DNA of 64,000 nt from Spirodela intermedia (taxonomy: Eukaryota; Streptophyta; Magnoliopsida; Alismatales; Araceae). The DNA is taken from assembly GCA_902729315.2 (NCBI GenBank), contig LR746275.1, forward strand, positions 1,892,501-1,956,500. Direction: 5' to 3'. The notes beneath the pieces are model-generated. The model saw nothing but the letters and a program-made list of their open reading frames with translations. It did no database searches and was not told the DNA's origin. Positions 26,840-40,544 of this stretch are shown piece after piece (within the stretch, counting starts at the first letter, position 1; each line of letters begins with the position of its first letter). Position numbers and translations under genes: made by a program.

Positions 26840-27180
26840 TTGTGTGAAGTTTGATGATGAGTTAATTAGGCTTAGATGGTGATTAAATCAAGTGCTTAAA
26901 AGACTTAAAGTCAAGCTATAGTGATTTAAGTTTTATAATAGTTATTTAATCTCTAAATGCTTTATAAACACTTCATCTTCCTCAAGATAAGAATTACCAT
27001 AAGATTCATCTTAGCTCTTCAAATATTAGGTTCATATAGTGGAGCTCTATTACTATCAGTACAGTGCTCAAAGATTTCTAGAGATACGAACTTAGATCAG
27101 TGGCTAAAACTAAATTTCTATTATGTAGCAGCCTAAAGTTATGAATTTGAAAGAGCTAACATATTTGAATATTTAGATAA
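26840..27180 (+). repeat. Arm of a large inverted repeat (partner 22650-23100)
   Basis: Opposite-orientation partner of 22650-23100. The two arms enclose about 3.7 kb that includes the solo LTR at 23563-25197. Confidence 0.65.
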
Positions 27181-27839
27181 GTAAATTAAAAAAAATATTA
27201 AAAACTTGAAACATCAAATTAAAGAAAAACTCAATCATCAAAATATTTATTTATGATTTATGCAGTAATTTTATTTTTATGTTTTGATTGATTTTGAGTT
27301 TCTTTTTTAAGTTTCTTGTTGTAAGATGAGATTGAGGAAACTACACTAAAAATAGTTGCTGGAAATCTAAAATGAGGAAGTCAACATCAAAAATATGGTA
27401 AAATCATCAAGGTTCTGATTTTATACCCATTAAAAAAAAATTAAAATATTTTACAGGGGTTTTGAAGAAAAACCCATAATTAAAGGCATGTCCCATTCAA
27501 GCACAGCCCATTGGCACTTAAAAAGGGCCAGCCCAAGAAGAAAAAAGCCACTGAGGCTCAAGCTGCAGCCATCCCCATGTCAGAGAAGAGCGATTAGGGA
27601 GAGACATTAGTCATTGAGTTCCTTTTTCTCTGGTTCCATCAAATTGTGACGAAAGTTGGCTAAAATCAATCCTTTGGAGCTTCATCTTGGAGAAAAATGT
27701 CAACTCCTCTCATTGGTCTACTTTGACTCACCCATTCAGTCGAGTAGAATCCTTAGTGAAGGCATTGGTAAAAATTCTTTGAGTTATTTTCTTTGTTGTG
27801 TTGATTGTAAATCTTTTTCCATTGATGCACTTGTATTGT

Positions 27840-28190
27840 GTTTGTAATGATGTTGACGTAGAATGGTTGGAACCTAGATTCAAGTGGAGTTTTACATCCT
27901 CACAAGGTTTGTATTATATAAGGAGCTGTCGTTGCTAATCCTAGGTAAATTAGCTATATTCTAAGGACTAAAATAGAAGAATCAATATTATGATGTCAAA
28001 AGTGCATGTAGGCCGAAGGGGTTTGACCTAAGCACTATAAAAACCTAATATTCTTAGTGTTTCTTTCCTTATATCCAATTAGATACATTTCAAAAAAATG
28101 ATAATAATATGTTGAATTATAGGGCACTTATTCAATTCACCTTGTCTCCTCTTGATTGGCTCTACTAGTAAACTAGGAACCAAGAAAAAG
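27840..28190 (+). mobile_element. Probable second Ty1/copia LTR remnant
   Basis: It shares with 26490-26800 the order GTAGGCC..GGGTTTGACCTAAGCACTATAAAAACCT, then TTCAATTCACCTTGTCTCCTCTTGATT and an ACTAG-containing end, as in copia LTRs. The pair may be the two LTRs of one decayed element with about 1 kb between them, or independent remnants. Confidence 0.4.
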
Positions 28191-29457
28191 AGCAGTCCAC
28201 TCCACATTCATGAACTTCTTAATTTTTTGTAGGTCATAATTGAAGATATTCTTTACCATGCTAACCCACCTCTTTTGTTGTTTACCTTTGCATGGAGAAG
28301 CCACAAACACAATTCAAGGTAATTAAAAAGTGTATAAGAAGTGGAGTATTGCTTCATTCATTGGAGCTAATAGTGTAAAAATGATAGATGCATCAACAAG
28401 AACTATCTTGTTCCAAGATTCTAAGAGGCAAAAGATCTTGATAAAGAGCAATAGTAAATATACTTTTGGTACACATAAAATAGCAATCCACCGTTACAAG
28501 AAACTACATTAACAAGATCAGAACAAACATTAAACAAAAGGCTGCAGTACAACAAATCATTTTGTGAAACAAGGAAGAGGAACAAAATCTCCACATTCTA
28601 AAATAAACATTATTTTTTCTCAAGTCTTTCTTGCTAAGGATATAGTTATGTTGGTGAAATTAAACTGGTTTCTTGTAGTATCTTCCTCCAAAGCTTTGGC
28701 AAATCTAAAGAACAAACTTTCAATAATAGTACTTCCAAAATGACTTGCAAGAATGGGCTCAGATGCTGCTTGTATTGTCTTTGCAATTGTCTGACTTCCA
28801 CTTGTATCTGAACTTAATTCAGTATTATTGACATTGGCATCTACTTCAAACACTTTGAGGCACTCCAAGGAAAAGGACCCTTTCTATTCTATTTCATGCT
28901 CCACCTCCTTAATAGAAGGTGAATAGAATGGTAAATTAAAGGAATCGACCTTGTCCTCTTCCACAAAACCCTATGAAAAGAAAATCTTAAAAGAAATAAA
29001 TTTCTGATAATCATTACAACAAGATGATGTTTCATTAAATTTAGTACAAAAGTACCATTTTGACATAACAAGATCTCTCATAATAACTCAAAAGGCAATA
29101 CATTTTGGTCATGGCAGTACAAGTTTGTTTTTTCAGTTCAATAGTGAAAGATGGTAAAAAAACAATATTGATGCTCTTGCTTTCTCTCTCTCTAGATGAA
29201 AGGATGTTAAGATTCTTCTTCCAAATATTTTTATAAATAAAAAACTAGCTATTATTTCGAGGCTACAAACAGTCTACAAAAAATATTGAGATATATTACT
29301 ATAGGGAATGCAACAATAAGGGGTGATAAAGTAATGAGATGAAATTCTATAATTATGAGTAAATTATTGACCTCTTGGATCATCTCCATGAGCACTAATG
29401 ACACCAAGTTCTAATGATGCATAGCTCCAAAATTAATAATATCCGAACCAATCTTGC

Positions 29458-32400
29458 TGACCTAACTTAGTTGTTGTATAGTAAATCACGTAAATTTTAA
29501 ATTTATAAAATTAGAAAATACTAATTTTTGGATATTGAGAAGTATTTATGAATAAACATATCAATTATAATTCTATAAAACTTTTAAAAATAGTGGTAAT
29601 CTTTCAAGTTGATCATAGGGATGTAATATAATATCAGATATTTTATCAGAATTTTTCTTAAAGAATATAAGTTTTTATAAATTTGATATAAAGAAATGAA
29701 AATAAAATATATTTATAATTTGCAAAAAATGGAAATAAGGATGTAGATAAATATATTTAAAATATATTTAAAATATATTTAAAAATGAAAAAGGAAACTA
29801 TTTAAAATTTGTCACCTGATGAATGTGAATTAGGTGGAAACAAAGTTGTATCTAGTGATTCTTACATAAGTGATTATAAATGATTTAATTGATCAAATTA
29901 AGATTTGTAAAAGCTAGAAGAATCATAGTTGAATGAAGTATAACTCGGTAAATTTAAATCACACAAATTATCACTAAATGAAGTAAAAATTAAGTCGAAA
30001 GTAGAAAAACAAAACTCTAACATCATAGTGACGATGCATCAATGATGCATCAGAATCTTGGGCATTCGAGAGGATCGTCATGTAGTGTCCTCAGCCTCAA
30101 AAACTCTTCTTCGACAAGGACGACGTGGGCAATCTCTAGATCTCTTTAGAAAGTGTAGAGATCAATGAAATGAGTCATCAAATCATCTCTAACGACTGTC
30201 ACCCGATAAAGTAGAAAAACGGCAACTTTACGGTTCTCCAATGATTGTCACTTGATGGAGAGCAACTAGATAGAGGTGAGGGACATGTTAGGAAGCTTCA
30301 TCCTCAGATCCGTGCAACAAAATGAGGCTCTTCAACACATCTGGTACGTTCTCAAAAGGTAACGACTTGTCTCCTAGTGGATTGTCATCTTCTCGACGAT
30401 GACTTGTTCATTGATCAATCGGATATGATTTACTTGATGGATTCATGATCCTTTTATCATGAATCGTTCAACAATTTTAATAATAATACTCTGCAAATCG
30501 TATTGATGAGATTTTTGCCAATGAACCAGTAATTTTGGTGGCTTAATCTTTCACTGGTGATTTGTTAGAAAGTCGTGATAATTAGATAAAAAATATTAGT
30601 TTTGACTCTAGGAGGATTTTAACTCACACTAATTGTCCACCTATATGAGAGAGATTAAAATAAATACTCTAATTGTCTTATCAAGTGACATCATCATAAT
30701 ATATCTCTATTACAACTAAGGGGTAATTTATATATTAAAATCTTTAAAGCCTTTCAAAAGAAGGTGTGACGCAAGTTTAGTCTCACATCACTTGTGCATC
30801 AAAGTTTTGGGCGAATATATAGTCATATTATATTTGTAAGTAATGAGTTATTTTCTCTCGCATGTACAATCACTCCTTGCTTCAAAGTCGGTTGGCCATT
30901 GGTGACATGGAAGAGGAGTGGTGCACACATGCCTTCATCTGTCCTAGTCGCTCGAGCCCTTACTCGTGGCTCCCCTCAATTGCACTTTCGATCCACTTGC
31001 GGGCCTGGTTGACTGACGGTCCATTTTTGTTGTATTGTTTTATTTTAATTTTTTTTCTTCATTTATCTAAAAAATAGGACTATAAAAATTATATAAGTTC
31101 ATAAGAAATTGTATAATTAATCAAAAATTCACATTAATCAATTAAAAATCACTTTTCAAAATTTAACATAAATATAAGTCTATTTATTATGAGTTAAGGG
31201 TAAAACTATATTATTTATTCATTATAGACTCATGATAATGAAGACTTATCACACCCCCCAATTTAAATCATTATTAGTCCCTTAACAATAGAATTACGAA
31301 AATAAAAATTTATAAATCCCAAATATCATATTTTAATACATAAGAAAAATATAATTATAAATGATGTACTTTTAGACACTTAAGATTTTTATATTAAGTA
31401 TTTAAAAATGATGTCAAACACTCCTTGGAATAATAATCTAGACTTTTACTTCTTCTATTCACATCTTTACCACTTATTCACTCATAGATATATTTATAAG
31501 ATGTTCTAATTATCAATACTCATTCAAGAATAATATTGATCCTACATTTCTCTTTTTCTATAGTTTGATTTTTGAAGTTTGTACTATATTTCTTTTATAT
31601 ATATATATATATATATAGTGGATAAGTAGCTTTTCTTGTAGACAAATTTCGATAATAAGAATGATGTCTCACACCTTCCATATGTACTCTTCATTTTCAG
31701 GCTTTCACTTTATCTACTTATTTTGCAGTAGGTGTTTTTCTATGCACGGTTTTCGACAATGAGAATGATATCTCACACCCTTCATGTGTACTCTTCATTT
31801 CTAAATTTTTCACATTACTTTATCTTTTTTTTTCAAAATAAGTAATTTCTTTTCACAAGTCCTACAGATTAGGGTATAAAAATCTCTATTAAACTCAAAT
31901 GATCAATCAAATTTTTACATCAAGTAAATACTATCTATCAAGATCATGAAGTAAAAATCTGTAAAATCAAATCCATGTTATCTATCATGTATCTAAGGAG
32001 TATTCCAACATTTTATGCTACTAAATCATTCTTTTAACTCAATAATAATCTTCTTAGTATCTTTGGTATCAATCAATCTAATTATTTTAAATTTTCGTGC
32101 ATGCAATATGATGTAAGAAATTTGTAAATTCGATAGTCTGACAGTTCTACTTTCTATTTTCAGTTCTATTTTTAGCAACAATAAATTTGTCAAAAATAAA
32201 TCAAAACTCTCTTCTTTATGGCTGTAATTTCTAATTTCAACAATATATGTCTAAAGGATTGAAATGCGAGAAAAGGGTCTCTAGAATTTCAAATTTTGGG
32301 TTGTTTTCTCTATTGTTTTTGACAATCTATTATTCTTGATAGAAAACTAAAAAATAGATGTTGTAGTTTTTCTGAATTTCTTTTTTTTTTAATTTATGTT

Positions 32401-35400
32401 CTAAGTGAGCATGAAAAAGATACAAACACATGTTCTTAATTGTCCTACAGCATAAAATAAGAATTAATACTTGACCCCTCAACTTAAAAATGACATTGTC
32501 CTCAATAACATAGAAAAATTAGAACGGAATATGTAGAAAATATAATTTTCAAGTGAAGCATGTATTATGCAAAGTTAAGTACTAAAAATATTGTCATAAA
32601 TTATAATGCTCAGAAAGACATCATTGAAACCTCATTTTTAATTTTTCACTTTATCTTGCACTCCTTTTCTTACACTTTTTCGAAAAAAAATAATTGTAAG
32701 AAACAAACACTGTGAAATTCTAAGAAAAACAGAACTTAAAAAAAAAATTCAAACAAAATGAAATAGAAATCATGGGTTGCCTCTCATATAACATTGAATT
32801 TAATGTCTTTAGTTAGAACAGATCTTAAATCATATAAGATGATCTATGATTATCAAAATATATATTCTTTTTCAAATTTAGGTAAGTTTCAAATCTATGA
32901 CTATCAGATCTTAAGGTAAGTTTCATGATATTCTTTTTCAAATTTAGCATAATTCATATACTTTTATATATACCTTGACATACTTTCAGCCAAAAAAAAT
33001 GAAAATTAACAAAATGTTCTCAAAAATAATATTTTCATTTTGAAAAGAACCTTTCCTCATTTTTATCTTGTTTCATAAGCTCTCATTCATTAATAAATAC
33101 TTTCTATTAATAGACCATAAAATATGATCAAGCGATATAATTTTCAAATTAGCTCTTACTCAATCGAGATTTTTTTCATCTAAATTGATATCTCTAATTC
33201 TTTCAGTCACCCATTTCTTAATGTATTCTTTTATCAACATAATCTTCCCCTACTCTATTTTATCTTCCATACATATTTATTGAATTTGTGAGGAGTAAAA
33301 TATTTCAAGCTTAGAAATGATTTTAATGGGTTGTGGGTTTTGAAGGATGGAAGGATTGTCTTCTTTAATCTTAGATCTAATGAATTCAATTAAATTTAAA
33401 ATTTCTCCTCCAAAATTATCTCTATATTCATATTCATTATTTTCGTTTCTCTCCATTAGTTGAATCAACTCTTTTCTTGGCTTTTCATTTCTCAACTCAT
33501 CAAATTCTTCTAATTTTTTGTTTATCTTCTAATTTTGATATATGATATATATCATCATCCTCACTATCAACATCTATGGTTGTAAAATTCTGATTAGATT
33601 TATGAATTTCGTCTGTTACATCTCTCAAATCAATTGATTTTTTTTCACGTGAAATATATTTTTCTTCATTTCTGTCCTTACTCCCTTCTACTAAAATTTG
33701 AATGATTTTTCCATGATCAGCCATTATTTCTTCATTTAAGGGCTCTTTCTTCTCATCATCTTCACTATATTCATTCATCAATTGTGAACAATAAATCATT
33801 TTATTCAAATTTTTTGCTACTATATTTTCAACTTTAATATTCTCATTTACTTCTAATGGTTCATCTATTTCCTTTAATAATTGAAAATAAAGATCACGTA
33901 AAATATTCTCACTCAATGTATTCATTGTCCTAACATTTTCATTTCGTAGATTTTTTCTTAAATTTATTCAGCTAAATTCTCTTTGCTGAAATTCTATTGT
34001 TGAAGAGTTTCCTAAATTTTCTATGGGCTGACTAAGTGGTTGTCCCTCTTCTCTCTTATTCTCAAAAGCCTTTATAAATTATTTTTACTACAACATCATT
34101 TGGTTCATTATTTGCTGCATCATTTGTCTTATTTGTTACATCATATTTATAAAATCAAGTTGGATTTGAGAGGGCTGATTTTTTTGAAATGTGTTCCTAT
34201 TTTGGATTAAATTTAGAATTTGAATTGGATCTAAGTGCTTCTCGATTTTGAATATTATTTGGGTTTCTCCATGAAAAATTATTCCCCCAATTAGGATTAT
34301 AAGAATTAGAAAAATATTCCTTATTTTTACTAAAATTGTGAGGTACTTACACTTGCTCTTGTTTAGGATGAAATGATTGATCTAAATTATAATATTGAAA
34401 TTCAAAATAATCATTTTCATTATACATAAGATAGGCACTATATGTATTCAATTAAAGGTTGGGAGGGTTTTTAATATTCTCACTAAGTAAATCAAGTTTT
34501 TCTAATTTTTGATTAATCTGATTAACTTCATTTCTTAAATTAGAATCATTATCATGATGCAATTCATAAATTCCTCTCTTCTTATCCCTATCATATAACT
34601 CCAAAGAGGTTTGATTTCTAGATTTTTCACTTAAATTCTCATAAAAGGTGTAAATTTCATCAGAAATTTTCTCCATAAAAACTCTTCTACATATGAATCA
34701 ACCATATTTCTATGTTGTTTTAATAATTCATCATAAAAACTTCTATTAAGCTGCCACTTTGGTATAACAGGATGAGGACATTTTCTAAGTAAAACTTTGA
34801 ATTTTTTCCATCTCATGCAAAGTTTTTCTTCTAGTCTTTTAGGAAAACTCTATATATTTTTCTCATATTTTAAATTTTTCTTAAGGGACAAAATTTTCAA
34901 AGAAAAGTCTATTCTATGTCTTTCTAGCTAGTTAATTCTATATCTAATGTGGATTGCCAATGACTAGCTTTGTCCCTAAGTGTATGAAGAAATAATTTCA
35001 TCTAAATAATTTTCGATGTAACTTGAGATAGATTAACTAAATCATAGATCATATGAAATTTTTCTAAATACTGATGAGGTTCCTCTAAAGGCAATCTGTG
35101 AAAATTAAGAAGCATTTGAAAAAATTTTAAATTTATTTCGAATTTCATAGTGGGTGCTGATAGGACTCTAATATTAGATGCTCTTTGAAATGAATCAGGG
35201 ATATAATAATTTTTCATAGCTATAGGATTGTTCTTAGTTTGACCTATACTTCCTTTAGGATCCATCAAAATTTATTTTTCTTTCAGATTTTTAGTTTTGA
35301 ATGAAATAGTGAAAGGAATGATTTTTTAGCCTTGGATGCAAGGGTCGTCTACCATGCATAAAAATCAATAAATTTGAGGAAATGTTTTAATAATTGTTAC

Positions 35401-35965
35401 CCTACTTTAGTATGCTTTAGTGCTTGCCTTGCTTCTCTTCGTTTCTTTTTTTTGGCAAGAAGAAAATATAAAAAGAGTTAATTTTTTGTGTACTCTAAGA
35501 GAAAAATAGAAAAATACTAAATATTATGTAATACATTCATGGCAATGGTGCCAAAATTTAATGTGATTTAGTCATTGTATAGTAAATCATGTAAATTTAA
35601 AATTTATAAAATTAAAAAATATCAACTTTTAGATATTTAGTAGTATTTCTGAACAAATATATCAATTATAATTCAATAAAACTTCTAAAAATAGTGGTAA
35701 TCTTCTAGGTCGATCGTAGGGATATAATATAATATCAGATATTTTTTCAATTTTTTTTAAAGAATACAAGTTTTTATGAATTTTATACTAAAACTATAAA
35801 AATTATATAAATTTATAGAAAATTAAATAATTAACCAAAAATTCACATTAATCAATTGAAAATCACTTTTCATAATTTAACATAAATATAAGTCTATTTA
35901 TTATGAGTTAAGGTTTAAATTATATAATTTATTCATTATTAACTCATGATAATGAAGACTTATCA
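29458..35965 (-). mobile_element. Gag-only Ty3/gypsy retrotransposon inserted in copy C exon 3
   Basis: Read on the minus strand: 5' LTR 35965-35559, internally deleted to 407 bp; primer site TGGCACCATTGCC at 35553-35541 (a mutated form of the tRNA-Asp-type TGGCGCCGTTGCC used by Athila/Tat elements); gag remnant; polypurine tract GGGGGGTG at 31259-31252; 3' LTR 31251-29458 (1,794 bp). Both LTRs begin TGATAAGTCTTCATTATCATGAGTTAATAA-like and belong to the same family as the solo LTR at 23.6 kb. No protease, reverse transcriptase, RNase H or integrase is recognisable between 31.3 and 33.3 kb, so it depended on a relative for movement or lost pol. No clean target duplication is visible. Confidence 0.85.
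34452..35268 (-). pseudogene. Ty3/gypsy gag remnant inside the copy C insertion
   Basis: It begins with MDPKGSIGQ and AMKNYYIPDSFQRASNIRV, the usual N-terminus of plant Athila/Tat-type Gag. After one or more frame breaks it continues with WKKFKVLLRKCPHPVIPKW, FYDELL and MVDSYVEE, the conserved Gag core. Two further minus frames at 33277-33925 are rich in Glu/Lys/Asn and may be the Gag C-terminal or linker region; no zinc knuckle is seen. Stops and shifts make it non-functional. Confidence 0.82.
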
Positions 35966-37551
35966 GCTACCATAAAAACTCAACACTATGTGACCTCCAA
36001 CAACTATTTCTATGGCTCTGAACCTTAAACAATCTGAGAAGTCATGTTTGAATTGCATTTTGTATGTATCTAGTATATAAGAAAGACTTATTTCAGATAT
36101 ATTGATGCTCTTGTTTAGAAGGGGCTTATTATCTTGACTAATGGCCTTGAATGGATCCTAAATATGCATTCAAAATGAAAAAATTAAACAAGTTCTAGAT
36201 AATGGATATGCATTGAAAGAAATCTTAAGGGTGACACAATAAGTCTTTTGACATTATAATTTTTGATAAAACAAAGATAGATCAACTTTGAAGCTTGGTA
36301 TTCTCTATATCTTCTTATTCATGTAGAGTCATACCTTACTAAGCTTATTATATGAAATTGGTAATTTGTATTAAATCCATTTTTTATTTATTGTTATGGT
36401 ATACATTTCCTATTATACAAACGGTTAATTTATAATTTATGTAAAATTTATTATAAATAAAAGAATCTCTAAAACGTGTTGTGGTTAGCTTATTAGAGTG
36501 GCCACAAGACACTTAATACCCTAGACAATATATCTAAGGCAAATAGAGGTTTTATTCAGAAGAAATTTACTCCACGACATAGCCTTCAAACAACTATTAA
36601 TCTGATGGACATCTAATATAGGTCATAGGGCAATAGATTTAGACAAACTTGACTTCTAAAGTGAATTACTTACATTCAATTGCTTTATCCTTATCATCAC
36701 TTTTGACATAACGGTGTTTCATCTGAATAAAGAAAAATCTAACAAACCTGAGATAGCCAATGGAGGCTACAAGAAGAGTGAAAGAAATTTATGCTGTTGG
36801 CGGGGAAGAGCCTCCCATTAAAGGAACCAGCGACTCCTGCCACGTAGCAGCGGCCAAGGTCCTTATCCAGCCGCAGATTATTGTAGGTCGCGAGAGAACA
36901 GAAGACGCCGTTCCAGTCATTTCCTGGGAGGTCATTGAGAAACAGCTGGAATTCCGGCGGAGGCCGGCCGGGCCGTTGGCATGCCGCCTCAACGGTATCC
37001 ACGATTTTCCCCATTACAAGGAGGGTGTTCTTCCCGGAAGAGCAACCCAGGTCGGCTATACTGAGCTTGTCGTTGTTGGTTGCGGAGACTAGATTGAGGA
37101 CAGCCTCTACTGTGATAGACCACGCGCCCTCTATTATTTCTTTCTGCAGAAAACATATTGGAAGGACTAAGTGAAACCCGGAAAAAGGCGGACGAAGAGT
37201 TTTCCCTTCTTCGAGTAGGAACCTGAACGGAAGAGTTCTTGGCGTAGCTGGTCTCTCCTTCTCCTACGTTCATAAAGAGAACCGTAGGAACGTCCATCCT
37301 GACCCACTGCCGCTAATTTTTGGGATCCCAAGAAGAGGAGGAGACAAAGGCTTCTTCTCTATAGTCTCGGGCTGCATATTTAAGGCTTCTATCTGTTCAT
37401 CACTTGTCGTCGTTAATGTAATGAGCTGCGTCACACCTACCAGGGGGTGTTGACGTGGATAGGAGTACCACACTCTGCATTGTCGTGTTGGTGTCAGGAT
37501 AAGGCACCAGAGGGACAAAGGAGATGGATCTTACTTTTTCTTCCCCCCCTT

Positions 37552-38105
37552 GGCCGTTAGTAAGCCAAAGACGATTCAATTGGCGACTTTAATTCAAGCA
37601 ACCTCATTAATTTGTGACTCATTTTACTTTTTTCTGAAGGATTGAAGACGGTGTCAGCTTGTCAAGCGACACGATAGTATAACTAAATAAAAATAAAACG
37701 TGCGAAGTTAAGTCTTCTAATGCTTCATTCGTACCTGATCCCAGCATCAGGGCCGTTAACGAGCCAAAGGCGATTCAATAAAGGACGTCAATTGAAGGGC
37801 AACATCAATTAATAACAAATTTCAACTGGTTGGGTAGGGATAAAGACGGCCGTTATTACTTGCCAAGAGACAAGACAGCTGAACAAAATAATAATAATAA
37901 AAAAACCTGTAAGAGCAAGTCTTCTAGCGCTGGAGTCCTGCCCGGTTCTCCCCGCTCGATCATTAATGAACCAAAGGTAATTCAATTACTGGCATCGATT
38001 AATGGCTCTTTTCAACTGTCTGGAAGGGACGAAGTCGGTCATTATTACTTTCCAGGAGGCACGACAGTATAAGTATGAAACCCGTAAGGGCAAGTCTTCT
38101 CCCTG
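37552..38105. repeat. Three imperfect tandem units upstream of copy C
   Basis: Units begin about 37552, 37751 and 37961. Each contains a CCAAAG..ATTCAAT head, a GAAGACGGT/GACGGCCG/GAAGTCGGT middle with TTATTACTT, a GACACGACAGTA-like segment and a GCAAGTCTTCT tail. They lie 255 to 810 bp upstream of the copy C start. A GCCAAGAGACACGACAGTAG segment at about 56585 upstream of copy D belongs to the same family. Confidence 0.7.
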
Positions 38106-40257
38106 AAAGAACCGTTTTCAAAACTGAGGAAGAACAGCAAAACCCTTAACTGTTGGATAAAATCTCCTGGTTATCTTATTAACTTGTAGGTTCCCTTAAT
38201 TGACTCAACACAGTCGGTGAAATCCAACTGAACTGAATTTGATACTTTCTTTTCTCGAGTTGATGGGACTTGTTTTTTTGACAGGTTCAAACCTTCAACC
38301 TCATCCTGTTTTGGTATAGACTTGAGCTTCTGGGGGTTTCTTCAGTCACAACTCCAAGTTTTTACCTAATAGGATGGTGCTTTTTGTGCGGCTCTGTTTT
38401 TCATCCTTGAAAGAAAACTGAAGTGAATTCAGCAGCTTAAAGAATTTTTTTGTCAGTTTCACCAACGTCCTAATGATGAATATCTTTAACTTATCTGATG
38501 TTACTGATCTACAGTCTAAGGTCACAATCTGTTATCCCATTCCCAAGGATTCCTGGAAGTGCTAGATTAGACATATGTACCGATCATAATACATAATACC
38601 AGCGCAATCTTCTCATTGGTCAATGAACAGTAGACTATACAACCGTAGATTGGACACATCCAAGGAAAGCACAAAAGCTTCAATGCCCAGTTTAGACTTA
38701 TAACGCATTGTGAACATTTACGTTCGATGTGTTGAATTTATTTTATAGCTCGAATTTATAGCTCGAACATTTACATTGACAGCTGTATTCTTGTTGGAGC
38801 TGCGTACATTGACTGCTCTGGTATTGGGCCCTGATGGACCTTTATGGACTCTTTCGCGAGTATGAGGTTTTAATGTTGATAATATGTTGATTCCAGGAGA
38901 TAAAATGCAGGAAATCAACGAGCTAAAACGGGAATTAACAAAGGAATTTGACATGAATAATTTCGGAGCAGTAAAATGAATTCTAATATTTTAAAAAATG
39001 AGAATCACTTGCAACAAAGGTATTTTTCTCTTGGGATTATCTAAAGAAAAATATGTTGCAAAGGTATTTTGCTGGATCAGTGTTCCACTCTACGAAAAAC
39101 CATGCAGTTAGGGGCTATCAGTTTTTCTGTGTCATATTGGAGGTTAGAATTTTGACGCTTGAAAAGATCAAACGGATTGAAGAATCAAGTGGGCATGTTG
39201 ACGAAGACAGTATTTATGATCAAGTGGGACTCCAAAGTTAACTTATTGAAGGTATTGCACAAGATCAAGAGCACCCTGACTTTGCTTGAAGTTTAATCTC
39301 CAAGTGATAGATAGTTGGAGTGGTGGAGACTGATCTCCTATGGGAATGTGCTCTTCGGCGACTGGCGCAGATCCAACTCTGATTTTTGGGGAGCATATTT
39401 GTCCTTTGTCCTCATGGAATACGGTTGATGACATCTCACGTAATCAAGGTATGAAAATGGTTTTCTGCATTGGAGGGCTATAAGGGATGACCTATAGAAG
39501 GAAGCTTGATCTGTGTACGTTCGTGGTCATAGGAAGTTTCTCAAAACCACGTATATCGTGCGTTCCTTGTTCTTCTCATTGCCCTCCTCGCCCTCTCTCC
39601 TATTTCATTTGGTCCCAAACAATACTATCATTTCGCATGATACTTCAGGAAGGACTTCAGTGAAACACTAATACAAGTCAATTTTTACAATATTTATTCT
39701 TCGTAAATAGTAATGTGAATTAAGGACTTCTTGACGTAGCTAGCCCTACTTCATTAATAGCTGTTATGAATTGCATGCTTTGATAGGGGCAAAAGTTCTA
39801 TGGCATCTGACCGGATGAGAAAGTCTCAGTTCATCAGCTGAATATCAAATCATTCACAAATAAGAAGAGCTAGAAACGCCAGCAGTAATGGTAATATTCT
39901 GGTGATGGGGAGAAAAGTCCTAATTATACATCATTAGTTTCAAAAAAAATATTGCACAGCTAAATACAATGCAAAGACCCATGAGAGATGGATAAGGAGG
40001 GGGGCAAGTAAAGATGGAAAACATCAGATATTTTTCTTACAGGATGTTTTTTCTTTTAGGAGCGGACATAGATCTTACAACCCATGGTACGGTCCTCGCC
40101 CACACCCTTAAACAATGATGGCGGCGGCTTCTCCCCCTTTTATCATAGGATTTGGAAAAATACACAAAGATAAAGGACAGTTATATCCAAAGAACCACAT
40201 TGGCTGAAGAGCCCATTTCAGCCCAATAAAATCAAATTTACCAACATTTTTTCCGCA
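38106..40257. other. Intergenic, no supported gene
   Basis: Moderately AT-rich with only short open frames. I recognise no family. Confidence 0.45.
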
Positions 40258-40527
40258 GGATATTTTGCTGGAAGGAGATAACGTCCAACTTGGAGTTTTC
40301 AATTTTATTCTTTATGGAAATGACAAGCCAATTCGAGGAATTAATCACACAAGTATTCAATTAGTTCACACTTGCTTATTACTGAATTGTGTCCAAGAAC
40401 AAAATAGTTGTATAGAAGGTATTCATGCTTCTTTTTATGAAATAAAGACAATGATCCAATTTGTGATTTTATAGGAATTGAGTTAGCTAAGTTCCCCATT
40501 TTGTATATCAGAAAAAGAAACAATTCT
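40258..40527 (+). pseudogene. rpoC2: Plastid rpoC2 fragment (NUPT)
   Basis: The plus strand encodes a stretch of the plastid RNA polymerase beta'' subunit: [37 protein letters not shown], then, after a one-base loss, an IELAK..ILYIRKRN segment. Family wording in plastids is [37 protein letters not shown]. The frameshift after SFYEIK and several substitutions show nuclear decay. It abuts SABATH fragment F. Confidence 0.85.
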
Positions 40528-40544
40528 CTTAACCCCAGCATGTA

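Larger units (their letters stand above)
28620..37297 (-). pseudogene. SABATH methyltransferase copy C, split by a retrotransposon
   Basis: Exon 1 is 37297-37223 (MDVPTVLFMNVGEGETSYAK.., very close to copy B). Exon 2 is 37143-36748 and fully open, with IADLGCSSGKN and SSCSLHWLSQ-type segments. Exon 3 starts at 36157 and is cut at 35966, resuming at 29457 and ending at 29372. Exon 4 is 28970-28620, ending SLARKT. Between the exon-3 halves lies a Ty3/gypsy element (29458-35965). The distal half of exon 3 has a TAG, and exon 4 has a TAG shortly after EVEHEIE. Exon order and splice sites otherwise match copy B. It was evidently an intact gene before insertion and is now non-functional. Confidence 0.9.
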
